A stretch of 64,000 nt of DNA, taken from contig OX419757.1 in the NCBI GenBank assembly GCA_948567375.1, forward strand, positions 8,556,001-8,620,000. The letters are read 5' to 3'. The DNA comes from Lunularia cruciata (taxonomy: Eukaryota > Streptophyta > Marchantiopsida > Lunulariales > Lunulariaceae). The position numbers were made by a program, and so were the translations under genes. Position 1 is the stretch's first letter. Every line of letters begins with the position of its first letter. Under the pieces are notes generated by a model. That model was not told where the DNA came from. It searched no databases and was given only the letters and a program-made list of their open reading frames with translations. This document shows, in pieces, positions 33,541 through 43,892 of this stretch.

Positions 33541-33870
33541 ATTTTGATGAGTCAATTGACAAAGACTACAATGGAGTCAAACCCAAAGGTGGTCTTGGGC
33601 AATTCACAAACTTGATCCAAGCTTACTTGTTCCCAATTTTGTGTAGGAGTAGGGAGAGGTTGGAGCAGGCATGTGGAAGCTTGATTAGAAGCCTTATTTT
33701 TTTGACAAAGTAGGCAGCTCTGAATATATTCCATCACATCATTGCTCATCTTGGACCAATAGTAATGGCATTAGACTACATCCAAGGTCTTGTCCACTCC
33801 AATGTGACTTGCGATGGGAAAATCATGACATTTTGCTAAGATGGTGGTTCTTAGATTTGTATCATCTGGG
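33541..33870 (-). pseudogene. Gypsy 2 integrase N-terminal part, truncated
   Basis: The frame 33552-33749 reads YIQSCLLCQKNKASNQ (cysteines of the HHCC zinc module) and NWEQVSLDQVCELPKT, the start of the catalytic core with its first Asp, then stops where the element is truncated. HC-type histidines would lie just upstream, where frames are broken. Confidence 0.7.
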
Positions 33871-34149
33871 ATCCACAACCTACAATCACAAAAGGTGAGT
33901 CCTTGGGTGCTGGTGATACCTTTGGATGCTTGACCACCTACAATCTATGGATCAATTTTTGTAGTAGCAAGAATCTTGGGCTAAAATTAAGGGTTCATCT
34001 TGATTTCCACCACCAAATTGTTTTCCATTAGCATTCAGGTGAATGCATCTGCAAAGTTGCTTCTTGCCTTCCATATATCTAATTATCATGTTAAATTGTT
34101 GTCTCCAATTTGCCCACCAAATTTTTTGACAAGAAAGATCATTTTGTGT

Positions 34150-34415
34150 CTTGAGCTAGACTAGAGATTTGTGGTCCATCTCTACCACAAATGCCTTCTC
34201 ATTCAGATAGTGCTTCCAATGCTTGGTTGCAAGGACAATGGCTAGCTCTTCTCGTTTGGTGGTGTGATAGTTGCATTCTGTTGGTAACAACTTAAGAGAG
34301 AAACAATGACAATGGCTAGCTCTTCTCGTTTGGTGGTGTGCTAGTTGCATTCTGTTGGTAACCACTTAAGAGAGAAATATGCAATAGGGCGCCATCCATC
34401 TTCCCAGTCTTGTTG
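34150..34415 (-). pseudogene. Gypsy 2 RNase H, with duplication
   Basis: The frame 34156-34365 contains ELAIVLATKHWKHYLNEKAF and VVEMDHKSLV (DHKSL of RNase H). A 74-bp tandem duplication (34234-34307 and 34308-34381) repeats the block around CNYHTTKREELA, disrupting the protein. Confidence 0.7.
34234..34381 (-). repeat. 74-bp tandem duplication
   Basis: gacaatggctagctcttctc starts both copies, at 34234 and 34308, and cttaagagagaaa lies near the end of both. They differ at very few positions. It falls in the RNase H coding region of gypsy 2. Confidence 0.9.
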
Positions 34416-34870
34416 TTAGATTGCTCCTATTGCTACACCTGATGCATCTTTAGCCATCTTGATTGGACATTTTGGGTCATACCATTTCAAGATTGGTGCT
34501 CGTAGTAATGCATCTTTCAACTCTTGAAAGGCCAATTCTTGTGCAGTTCCACACATCCACTTCTTCCTCTTGTCCAATAATGATGTTAGAGGTTGTGCAA
34601 TCTTGGAGAAATTGTTGACAAATTGATGATAAAACCCTATCAATCCCAAGAAACTCTTGAGTTGAGTTTGATCTTCTAGAGCACTCCATTTTTGAATGAC
34701 CTCTATTTTATCTGTTAATACTTGGATACCCTCTACACCTACTCTATGCCCTCCTAAGTAGTCTATTTCAAATTTGCCAAACTTGCACTTTGAGATTTTG
34801 GCATACAATTGATTTTATTGTAGAATCTGGAGGACTTCTCATAGATGTTGTTGTGCTTTGTCAACGTCCT
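34416..34870 (-). pseudogene. Gypsy 2 RT thumb, connection and RNase H start
   Basis: The 130-codon frame 34416-34808 reads YAKISKCKFGKFEIDYLG, LKSFLGLIGFYHQFVNNFS, AQPLTSLLDKRKKW and APILKWYDPKCPIKMAKDAS, the usual RT-connection-RNase H series. It is the best preserved piece of this element. Confidence 0.85.
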
Positions 34871-35440
34871 ACTATAGACTAAGATGTCATCAAGAAAATG
34901 AAAATAGATTTATCCAAGTATGGACAAAATATATCATTCATCAAACTCATGAAAGTGGCTGGAGCATTGGTTAGGCCAAACGGCTTCATCAAGTACTCAA
35001 CTATACCTTGTTTGAGGCCCCATTTTGTACATGTCTTCTTCCACAATCTTGATTTGGTGGTAACCACTCTGCAAATCAAGTTTGGTGAAGTGCTTTGCCC
35101 TATTGACTTGATCAAACAAGTCATCCATGCAAGGTTATGGATATTTTTTCTTCATTATTTGTTGATTTAGTCCCTAATAGTCAATACACATGCTCATTGT
35201 TTTGTCCTTCTTCTTCACAAAAACTACAAGAGCCCCATATGGTGATATGCTAAATTGGATAAACCCCTTTGGCAACATATCTTTGATTTGAGCCTTACAC
35301 TTCTCCAACTCATGACGTGATAGTCCATATGGGGCCTTACAAGGAGGTGTCTTCATAGGAAGTATCTCAATTTTATGATCTGCTCTCCTTCTTGGTAGTA
35401 AACTTGCGGGTAATTCATCCACAAAGACATCTTGGAACTA
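34871..35440 (-). pseudogene. Gypsy 2 reverse transcriptase palm and fingers
   Basis: The frame 35174-35422 reads DHKIEILPMKTPPCKAPYGL and SPYGALVVFVKKKDKTMS. The frame 34879-35124 gives [20 protein letters not shown] and DIFCPYLDKSIFIF; the catalytic FLDDI appears one frame over, at about 34885-34900, showing a frameshift immediately before the active site. Confidence 0.8.
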
Positions 35441-35945
35441 ATTAACCACATCTTTCAATTTCTCAAGAATTTATCCATTGTGTTGGGCACTCTAGACTTC
35501 TCTTATTAAACCCATGAAACATCTATTTGTCTTACCAATAGATATGGTCCTTATGACATACAAAGGCAACTTTTTCCTTTCTGATCTTCCTTTAATCCCA
35601 TAGATCTTCCATTGACTAGTTTTCACTACTTTCTTTCTCCAATCCACCATGGGGTTGTAGTGCTCCATTCACGGCATACCTAAGATTACATCATAACAAG
35701 CTAGTTGTATCACTCGCCACTCAATTGCTTCTCAATACCCTCCTACAAAGGGTATTACCTTTCTAGGTAATGACTCAATCCTCTCTATCTGACCATTAGG
35801 TAACTCTACTCTGTCCTTCTCATGCTTTTCTAGTTCCATCCCCAACCTTATTGCAATAAATCGAGACAAGAATTCTCTATTGCCCTAAGGTGTATCAACA
35901 CTCTCACCAGATTGCCTTCTAGCACTCCATTTACAACAATTAATT
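35441..35945 (-). pseudogene. Gypsy 2 protease region, decayed
   Basis: Minus-strand frames near 35850-35930 read QLIVVNGVLEGNLVRVLI, equal in position to the protease start of the related element at 61769-62152. The DSG motif is not preserved in frame. Stops break every frame. Confidence 0.5.
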
Positions 35946-37150
35946 GTGTGTTTATCTTCCTCCTCCTTTGCACACTCATCCTCTTCCTCCTCCCTTCCCC
36001 TCCCCCTCCCCCTCCCCCTCCTCCCCACTTTACTCTTCTTCAGTAAGGCAACAAGGTACATTCATTGGCAATCTTCATTTTCCAATGTGGTTTCCATATC
36101 TTCCTCTTCAATTCATCTCTCCATGTGGTTCAGAGGTTGCTTGAATGGAGACCGAGTGCCTCTAAGATGACAAGCATGACAATTGATGGGTATGTGCCCA
36201 ATTCAACCACAATTGTAACATCATCATTGTTTTTCTTGAGCCCCTTTTCCCTGTGGGACTCCTTCTCTCCTTTCTTTGACCAATTCCCATTCTCCTTGGA
36301 GAAGTCTTGCTCCTTTGTCTTGAAACCAAATGTTGCCCAATTCCATAGGAATTGGTCTACCAAAATGGTGTATCTTGGCCTAATAAGTTTTGCATCAGTG
36401 TTATCATTTCACCTCCTCCAAGCACCGTTGCTATTCTTTGAGTGTAGGCAATGGCTTCAAAATAGTACAAGGATTTTCCGCCATTAATTCTTGTGAAATT
36501 CACTCTTTTAATCCTCTCTTGAAATTGTCAAGAGCTTTGATTGGACTCATATTGATTATTGCAACTTGTAGATCTAGAAATGTATGCTATTCTTCTACTT
36601 CAACCCCTAGGGTCTGGTTTGGGTCATTTGCACGGAATCCACGGATTGGAAATTCTTGAGCAACCCTTTTTGCATGGTTGTCCAAGTGACTTCTCTTCCT
36701 TCTACCAACAATGATCATTCCTAAGTGTTATACCATGAGAGTGCTTTATTGGTCAAGTACCCACATGCAAACATACCTATAGAATGATCAATGATATCCA
36801 TTGTGAACAATCAAAGGTATTGATTCATTCTTGAAATCTGATTTTCCACTACTCCCATGGACCACTATCCCTTGTAAGGCTTGATGTTGCATGTCTTTTT
36901 CATTTGTAGTAATAGTGTGACTTGGTTGTTGATTGGAATCAATATCATCAACATGCATAACTCTCTAGGTACTTTGATTGCTAGTGTTGGTTGTTGAGAA
37001 AACTCCTTTTCTTACATTACTTGATCATTCTTGACTGTATGTATTTGATTTTGCAATTCTTCCATGGTCATCTTTGATTTCTTGAAATTGGTTCAACATC
37101 CCCTACAACTACGGATCCATGATTCCTACACATGGCCAATGTTCAATTGC
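35946..37150 (-). pseudogene. Gypsy 2 gag and zinc-knuckle region
   Basis: A decayed Gag. The frame 36130-36363 covers a basic Lys/Asn-rich region just before the knuckle, where VVELGTYPS lies out of frame with a CCHC-type CYNCGRIGH-like reading. Blocks near 36480-36760 match the capsid part of the better preserved gag at 62400-63209. A C-rich tract at 35960-36030 is low complexity. Confidence 0.55.
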
Positions 37151-37699
37151 TACTTCCTACTTGAATAAAGGGTTAGAATGATCACTCAAGAGAGTGCACA
37201 AACTATAGGGACTACCATTGGAACCTCAAAGGCTATCACTGTTTGATAATATTCCTCACCAAAATTGTGGACTACAAATCACTAACCATCACTTTTGGTC
37301 TAACTACATATTGGATTTCTACTTGCCTATTGAAAGGGTGAGGATTCAATACATTCAGATCCATAATATCATAATAGAATATAGATTGTCAAATTGCATT
37401 CTTTGTCGTATACCACCACAGGTAGAATCACCAGGTTTGGTGAATTCATCACTCTATCCATGAATTCTACTCCAAAGTGATAAACTAGAGATACTCTCAT
37501 TTGTACATAATCTTGATGTGGAATGGATTCAAGAATGAGAAGCTAGGTACAAGAAATTGTCCTCTTTGTGCCTCTATCCCATCCCTAAAACACTTCACAA
37601 GTCTAGCAATTGCACTATATTCTCCCCTCAAATTATTTAGTTTCAGTAGCTTGTGCTCTTCCAAGAGAGGTGATCCACTCTCTTTGATTGAAACACCTA
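37151..37699 (-). other. Untranslated leader of gypsy 2
   Basis: This lies between gag and the primer-binding site. It is similar to 63210-63780 in the related element and has no open frame of note. Confidence 0.5.
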
Positions 37700-37711
37700 C
37701 TCTAATACCAT
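37700..37711 (-). other. Primer-binding site, tRNA-Met type, mutated
   Basis: The minus strand reads about TGGTATTAGAG directly after the LTR end, one transition from the TGGTATCAGAG complementary to initiator tRNA-Met. This fixes the LTR border and the element's direction. Confidence 0.7.
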
Positions 37712-38304
37712 TGTAATACTACAAAGACAAGAGAACTCTTTGAGAGAGATACAAGAGAGAAAACACAAGTTTCACACTCAATCCTCCAATGCTCCAAAGG
37801 AGCACCTTCTCTTTATTATGTAGCAAAGAGGATCTCCTCAAAGAAGCTCCACCCTTGGATCAGATACATGGATTGGTGACCTATTACTGAGCTCCATCCT
37901 TGGATTAGTTGTTTGGATGGGTGACATGACAGTCCTTGTCCTATCTAGTTGGTCCCGTTTGACTTAAGAGAATCTTTAGGAAAGCTTCTTGTAGGGAGCT
38001 TAGAATCACATGGATGAGGTACCATTGGAAAGCTCTCAATGAGAAAAATCATTGGGGGAAAGGGCAAGGCTGTTCACTTAGAGGGAAAGCAATATTTCCA
38101 TTTTTGAGGCCTAATTCATTTGTTTAGGCCTTTGAAATTGGCTCTAAAGTTTTCTGGCTATTTTCAACTTCTACCCTATTAGTAGAAGTACTCTATGGGT
38201 GACACCTCTATCTGATCTACCTAGCCTATTCTACATAACATCCTTGTAGATGTTACCAAGCCAATTTTTACTTCTAGATAATATATCTAGCTGCTTGTAT
38301 TACA
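37712..38304 (-). mobile_element. 5' LTR of gypsy 2
   Basis: A 593-bp unit with perfect 8-bp inverted ends (TGTAATAC and GTATTACA). A primer-binding site abuts its inner edge at 37711. The start matches the LTR at 63795. Immediately outside its other end (38305) the plus-strand gypsy reverse transcriptase begins mid-domain, so this element interrupted that one. Confidence 0.85.
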
Positions 38305-38880
38305 GATGCCAGCCCAAAAAGATATGCATGGCAACTACACAAATAGGCAGAGGTGTGGAGATTACCATCCTATCAATTGACAGACTAGTGCTGATTGGTA
38401 TGCCATGCCTATAGTGGAAGAGATCTTTAATGTGATTGGGCATGCAAAGGTCTTCAATACTTTAGATCTTCAAGCAAGATATCACCAATTGCCGATCAAG
38501 GAGGAGGATAAGTCCAAGACAACATTTTGGGCTATTGATCCTCACAATAAGGATGTGTTATATCAATGGAGATTCTTACCATTTGGGTTAAATGTATACT
38601 CATTTTGAGTTCCAAAAGGGCATGGACAACATTCTAGCTAGACTAGATTTTGCTCATTGCTATATTGCTGACATTTTGGTCTATAGCACTATTGTGGAGG
38701 AGCATGAGGGACATTTGTTAGAGGTGTTTGAGAGGTTGAGATCTCATGGAGTCAAATTACATCTTGGGAAGTGTAGATTCTTCTACAAGCAAGTTGAGTA
38801 TTTTGGTCACACTATCTACCTTGGAGAATTAGTGTTCAATAGACCAAGGTGGAGGCTATTGCGCATATGTGAGTAGTAGA
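38305..38880 (+). pseudogene. Plus-strand gypsy reverse transcriptase, 5'-truncated
   Basis: Starting mid-domain at the LTR border, it reads PKKDMHGNYTNRQRCGDYHP, MPIVEEIFNVIGHAKVFNTL, DLQARYHQLPIKEEDKSKTT and YQWRFLPFGLN, then after a frameshift CYIADILVYS, the catalytic box with Ala replacing the first Asp (usual Y/FxDD), and KCRFFYKQVEYFGHTIY. It is likely the pol of the same lineage as the methyltransferase-like remnant, based on flanking repeats. Inactive. Confidence 0.8.
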
Positions 38881-39480
38881 GTGTGAGAATTCCTTGGGTT
38901 GGTGAACTTCTATTGCCGCTATATTAGAGGACTTAGTTCCATTACCAAGGCCTTGACAAAGCTAACCAAGCTTACATATGGTGGTGTTGGGGAGATGAGC
39001 AAGAGAGAGCTTTTGTAGAGCTCAAGGAGAGGCTGATATCTGCCCCTACTTTGAGAAGACAGATTAGAGGATCCATTTCAAGTGCACATTGATTAGAGTA
39101 TGTTGGGGTTTGGAGCAATGCTCACCTAGCATGATGAGGGGAAGGAGTTTGTGGTGGAAAATGCTAGTCACTCCAACAATTCAATAGATGCAAAGTATAG
39201 TTCGTATGAGGGAGAGTGCTTAGCAGCAGTATGGGTAGTAGCACATCTACAATGTTATCTATTTGATAACCCCTTTACTCTCATCATGATCATTAGGCAC
39301 TAGTGGTTGATGGAGTCCAAAAAGATTTTAGGGAAGCATGCATGATGGGCTTTGATTTTATAGGAGTATGATTTCATGGTTATTCACATACCTAGAGTGG
39401 TGAATTGTGATGCAGATGGGTTGATTAGAAACCCATGTTCCAACTAGCAGGATCAGATTGGAGCACTTTGGCATGGTGAG
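38881..39480 (+). pseudogene. RNase H region of plus-strand gypsy
   Basis: No long frame survives, but in order one reads FLGLVNFY-type connection residues near 38890, DEGKEFVVENASHS-type near 39130, YEGECLAAVWVVAHLQCYLF near 39210-39260 and VVNCDADGLIRNPC near 39400-39440. These match the usual RNase H order of gypsy elements with several stops and frameshifts. Confidence 0.6.
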
Positions 39481-40405
39481 ATAGATGAGGAGATGGTGCC
39501 GGCTTGGCATGCATCTACCTTTCTTTGCACAATTTTTGAGGCTTTTGCAATATCTCTATTAATGCATACAAGAGGAGTTATTGAGGTCATAGATCTAGAA
39601 AGTGGAGATAGTGGTACAATTTAGCAAGACATTCATGATGATGTCTTAGTGATGGATTATTTTTGCCTTTGCACTAGTGTTGGGTGGCACCATTGAGGCC
39701 AAGAAGAGAGACTATGTTCTTCAACAAGCTAAATGGTTCAGATTGGAGGGTAGACACCTTCTTTGTGTACAGGAGGATGGTAGAGTGCGAGCAATATCAC
39801 TTCTATCTTAGAGACCATAGTTGGTCCGTCATGCTCGTGAGGAGCTAGGACATTTTGGAGTAAAGTGGATATATAGCTTACTCTAGAGTCATTATTGGTG
39901 TGCTAGTATGAAAACCAATGTCTAATAGTTTGTTGCCAAATGTGTGGTTGTGACCAAGTTAGAGTATCACTTAATGCTCTTACGCCAAAGTTACACCTAT
40001 TACCTATCATGGGGTTGGGTTACCATTGGAGTTTGGACTTTGCTAGACCATTACTATTGATAGTGAGACATCATCAATATGTTTTGGTTATAGTAGAGAA
40101 TTTCTTCAAGTGGATTGAGTTGGTGGTACTTCCTAACAAGTCTAGTGAAGGGACGGCTTACTTGTTCTTGGAGCAGGTTCTTAATCATTTTGGTGCACCA
40201 ACTGAGGTTTTGATTGACTGAGGTATAGAGTTCTTGGGGAGTTTTAGGTCTTGTGTGGTAGGGCTTTGATTGATCATCATATTACCTCCCAAGATCACCC
40301 TAAGGTAGATGGCTTGGCAAAGAGAGTGGTTCAGGTGGTAAAGAGAGGATTATGGAAGTATGATTTGCAGAGAGGCCACTTGGGAGACTAGGATCTCTAG
40401 TTAAC
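39481..40405 (+). pseudogene. Integrase of plus-strand gypsy
   Basis: A zinc-module remnant (HFGVKWIYSLL) lies near 39850. The core (39940-40221) reads WSLDFARPLLLIVRHHQYVL (first Asp), VENFFKWIELVVLPNKSSEG and HFGAPTEVLID followed by a stop then GIEFLGSF (second Asp block). HPKVDGLAKRVVQVVKRGL near 40295-40350 has Lys where the catalytic Glu is expected. Confidence 0.75.
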
Positions 40406-40860
40406 TTGGTTGACCATGGGCTATTGGTTCAGCCAGCAAGCCTCCTTAGCATCCTTCTTTCCTTACTTTCTACTTATGGATATGATCCAAATTTACCTAT
40501 AGCCATTTGTCAAGATGTTATTGTAGTTTTGGACTTGGATGATCCAAATGATGCATGTTCTCAATGGGTAGAGATTGTTTTGAGAGTGATGCCAATGGCC
40601 TTTGAGAACTTGGTGATTGCTCAGCATAGGGATACCTTACATTATGCTACCATTCGAGGAGGAGGTTATAGACCATTGATTGTCAATTTCATCTAGGTGA
40701 CTATGTATATCTACAATAGACAACACCAATTATACTTGATGTTACTATAGGTTGCACTATCTTGAGAGTGCATAAATTTTTGCCTTCTGGCATCCTTGTG
40801 TTGGAAGGACATGATGGTGTTGTTTGGAAGGATCATGTGTGCAATTGTGGTCATGCCACA
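40406..40860 (+). pseudogene. Integrase C-terminal extension of plus-strand gypsy
   Basis: The frame 40406-40696 reads YGYDPNLPIAICQDVIVVLD, RVMPMAFENLVIAQHRDTLH and YATIRGGGYRP, the stretch following the core. A shifted frame at 40766-40850 reads RVHKFLPSGILVLEGHDGVV then WKDHVCNC, which leads directly to the PHD-type finger. It corresponds to the DNA-binding tail of integrase. Confidence 0.65.
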
Positions 40861-41060
40861 TCCCAAACATTGATGGCACTATGGACCCAAGCTTGGCACT
40901 TGTATGTGAAGGCTTGCGGTGTATGTTATGCGGCTCTTTTGGTAGAGTTGCTTCTATGTTAATATGTGATAGTTGTTTGAGAGGATGGTATATGGCATGT
41001 TGACTCCTTCCCTCATGGTGGTTCCTCAAGGACAATGGCTATGTCTTAGATGTACTTGAC
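40861..41060 (+). pseudogene. PHD-type zinc finger at the integrase C-terminus
   Basis: In one plus-strand frame, NIDGTMDPSLALVCEGLRC is followed by CMLCG, then ASMLICDSCLRGWYMAC and, after a stop and frameshift, GQWLCLRCT. The metal-ligand order is C-x2-C, C-x2-C, then Y in place of His before x2-C, then C-x2-C, the Cys4-His-Cys3 layout of a PHD finger with the conserved Trp before the last Cys pair. PHD fingers usually read histone H3 tails, so in an integrase this would suggest targeting to particular chromatin. The His-to-Tyr change fits a single C-to-T mutation. The finger is degraded here. Confidence 0.65.
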
Positions 41061-41335
41061 CTATATCTAGTTCATCCTTTATATGGTATAGATTGCAAAC
41101 ATGCAACTAATGATGGGGCACAATAGCACTCGGCCTCTTGATCTTTTTCCCACCATAGGGTATACCATATACTTGGAGTAGATGGCTATTTGGAATAAGA
41201 GGGACCTAACCGCTAACTAGGAGGTAATTGTGGCACTTTAGAGTTCATGTATGACTTATATGCAAGTTGTGCTTCTATACTATATGATGTTGTGCAGCAA
41301 TGTATGTATGCACAACAACTATCACACTATTTGTA
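41061..41335 (+). other. 3' untranslated part of plus-strand gypsy
   Basis: No coding signal after the PHD block. It contains the first copy of a 92-bp direct repeat (41226-41317; second at 41767-41857). Confidence 0.45.
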
Positions 41336-41857
41336 GCATCGCACTTAGATTGCTTAGATGTTGGAGTAGTAGTGTTGGTAGTCAAAGGTATTTTGGCTGT
41401 TACTCATAGACTACTTGTTGATGGTCAAATTTCATATTTAGGGTACTAACTACATGGTGGGGCTCACCCATCACTTGCACCGTTCACACTGTTGGGTGTG
41501 CCATTAGCAAGACCATTAGGGTTGGAGACCTAGGTCAAGATCAGGGGTATAATTTTGAAGTGCAGCTCTAGAGAGCTCACTTCTTTGATGTTGAGCCTTT
41601 GAGTTCTTGGCTATGGTGGACAAAGGTTGGTGAACGTCACCTAGAGTCTCTTAGCTAGAGTGAATGTGGCTTGACTGTAATCAATGCCTAGTTGTTGGCA
41701 GATTGTTGAGTGACAGATCAAGTACTGATCTGATTGAGTGTGACTCAAGTTGAGAACAAACTGATTAATTGTGACACTTTAGAGTTCATGTATGACTTAT
41801 GTGTGAGTTGTGCTTCTATAGTGTATGATGTTGATAGTGATGTATGTATGCACAACA
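41226..41857 (+). repeat. 92-bp direct repeats 540 bp apart
   Basis: aattgtggcactttagagtt (41226) and aattgtgacactttagagtt (41767) begin two similar blocks that both end near tgtatgtatgcacaaca (41317 and 41857). Between them lies the segment shared with 16413-16848. The arrangement resembles tandem LTRs or a segmental duplication at the element's 3' end. Confidence 0.75.
41336..41768 (+). repeat. Segment shared with 16413-16848 (probable LTR part)
   Basis: It matches 16413-16848 throughout, from the gcatcgcac region to aaactgatta, in the same direction. Just before it, atttgtagcatcgcac (41329-41344) is the uninterrupted version of the site where solo LTR copy 1 inserted at 14723. Confidence 0.7.
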
Positions 41858-42600
41858 TATTTACTACCTTAGGTCTCTCTCTTTGAGATATATTAATTGT
41901 TGATAGTGCATCCTTACCATATCATATTGAACCATCCTCATGTTGCTATACATCCTCTGCCATTTACTCCATTCTTTATGAGCATAGTGGATTCACACCT
42001 CTCATTAGGGGAGATATTGAGAGCTCCTTTAGATATATTCAGATTCTCCACACTTTCAGCTATTGAGTTCATGACCAAGGAGTGGTCTTCATAGTCTCTT
42101 AGGGATTATAGCACAGATCCATATCATAGTCTAGTAGCATCTTTTTAGGATCCTCGTATGAGCTAACAAGAGTGGAAGAGGATGTGAATATATAGTCTTA
42201 TCTATATCTATGCATGTCTATACATGCCTTGATGTTGTGCTGAGGCATAGTGGTATCTACAGATGCATTGGAGTACATATTTATCTTGTGCACTAGAGTA
42301 GATATCAGTCTCAGGATATTGTTTAGACCACATCATTCCATATGGTGTTATGATCCATGTAAGAGACTATTATGGAGTAAACCTCTTAGATCACTATAAC
42401 ATGTTATGATATGGTGGTCATATGATATTACATATCATATCATATGGAATTTAGATGACTTGTATAGATTCTTATGGAACGTACACTTAGTTGGCAAGAT
42501 TTCATTCCACATATATCATATGGTGCTATAAGACCTTATCATCTAAAGTGTCTGGTAAACTTTGTCATTGGTTGCTTTGTGGAGTCTATTTCTTTGTATG
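41858..42600. other. Unassigned, possible element remnant
   Basis: No domain is recognised. Short motifs such as catatcatatggaattta and repeated catat words occur, but no ordered array. Confidence 0.3.
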
Positions 42601-42619
42601 ATTACTTGTCATAAGTGGC

Positions 42620-43230
42620 TATGTAAAGTCATTTATATTATGATTTATATCTATGTGCATTTATTTTATATCCCATGCATCTTGCAAAAAAAGGTATAGA
42701 TTATTATGTAGGATACCCTTAGCTCACAAGATATCATTCTACATACATATCATAGGGTGCAAAGATACCTTGTCATCTTATAGTGTTATGATCACTCGTC
42801 TTCAGTTGCCTAGTAGAGTCATTTATATTCTGGTTTATATTCCCATGCATTTTTTTATATCCTTGTACATCTTGCAAAACAAGTGTTTAAACCAGATAAT
42901 GTTTAAAACTAATCCAACTAAAATTTAACCCTAAACTATTCTTTAAGTTGGGATGTAGTGTAATTTATATTCTGTTTTATATTTCCATTTCCTTTTTTGT
43001 ATGCCCATGCATCTTGCAAAACAAGTGTTTAAACCAAATAATGTTTAAAACTAATCCACCCTATGTTTAAAACTAAACTATTCTTTAAGTTGCTTTGTAG
43101 TGTCATTTATAGTATGGTCAATGCATTTTTATATCCCCATAAATCCTAAAAAACAAGTGTTTAAATAATGTTTAAAATTAATGTGTCTGATGTTTAAAAC
43201 TATTCTTTTCTATATTCTCTTTTACATCAA
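42620..43230 (+). repeat. Tandem repeat, about 142-bp units
   Basis: Units start at gtcatttatattc or a variant at 42818, 42959 and 43102, with a more diverged unit at about 42628. Each carries catgcatcttgcaaaacaag, tgtttaaaccaaataatgtt and actattctttaagttg. The spacing is 141-143 bases. Confidence 0.8.
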
Positions 43231-43892
43231 TAGTAACCAAACTCATTATTTACCCTAAATAATGTATTTAAGCAAATGTATAAATTAGTACTTCTTTTTT
43301 TAACACAAAGACTAATACTACACTAATTTGGGTGTACTTGTGAGGGATAGCGACACCAAACTGGCAAGAGGAAACCCTATTAGGATACAAGAAACTCTAA
43401 ATTACTATGAAAAAATCCATTTGGGCTAAGAGCAACTCCAAATTACCATGAGCAAACCCATTTGGGCTAAGAGTGACTCCAAATTATCATAAGCAAACCC
43501 AATCATTCATTTGAGCAACTCTATCTAGATTGCAATCAAAACCATGTATTATCTAACATTTTCAAGCAAACCCAATCCATTATTTGACATTTTCAAGTTA
43601 ACACATCTATAACTTGACATTTGCAATTTTCAATTTGCTGACTATTGTATCTTTGCAACAATGCAATTTGCAAGATTCAAACCCATCCATTCATAAAAGA
43701 AAGTGGTATCTTTTGCAACATTGAAACATTCTAAGATAATGATTCAAAACCATCAAAGATAGAGTATGTTTGAAACACTTTGATGATCATCCATTTTACT
43801 TTGAAAAGCAATATCAAATTTTTCTTTCAAACTATGAAACACTTTGATAACCATGTTTCTTTTAATATTTAAAAGAAAAATCACTATCATGT
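43231..43892. other. AT-rich noncoding sequence with short repeats
   Basis: A roughly 45-bp motif (gggctaagagcaactccaaa) occurs twice near 43420-43490, and variants of cccaatc...tttgacattttcaag recur near 43560-43620. No gene is seen. Confidence 0.4.

Larger units (their letters stand above)
33541..38304 (-). mobile_element. Ty3/gypsy retrotransposon 2, 3'-truncated
   Basis: Minus-strand element with a recognisable 5' LTR (37712-38304), primer-binding site, gag, protease, reverse transcriptase, RNase H and the start of integrase, ending abruptly near 33541 inside the integrase core. It is the same kind of element as the one at 60785-64000, judging from gag and LTR starts. Because its 3' part and 3' LTR are missing, a target duplication cannot be checked. 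Confidence 0.85.
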
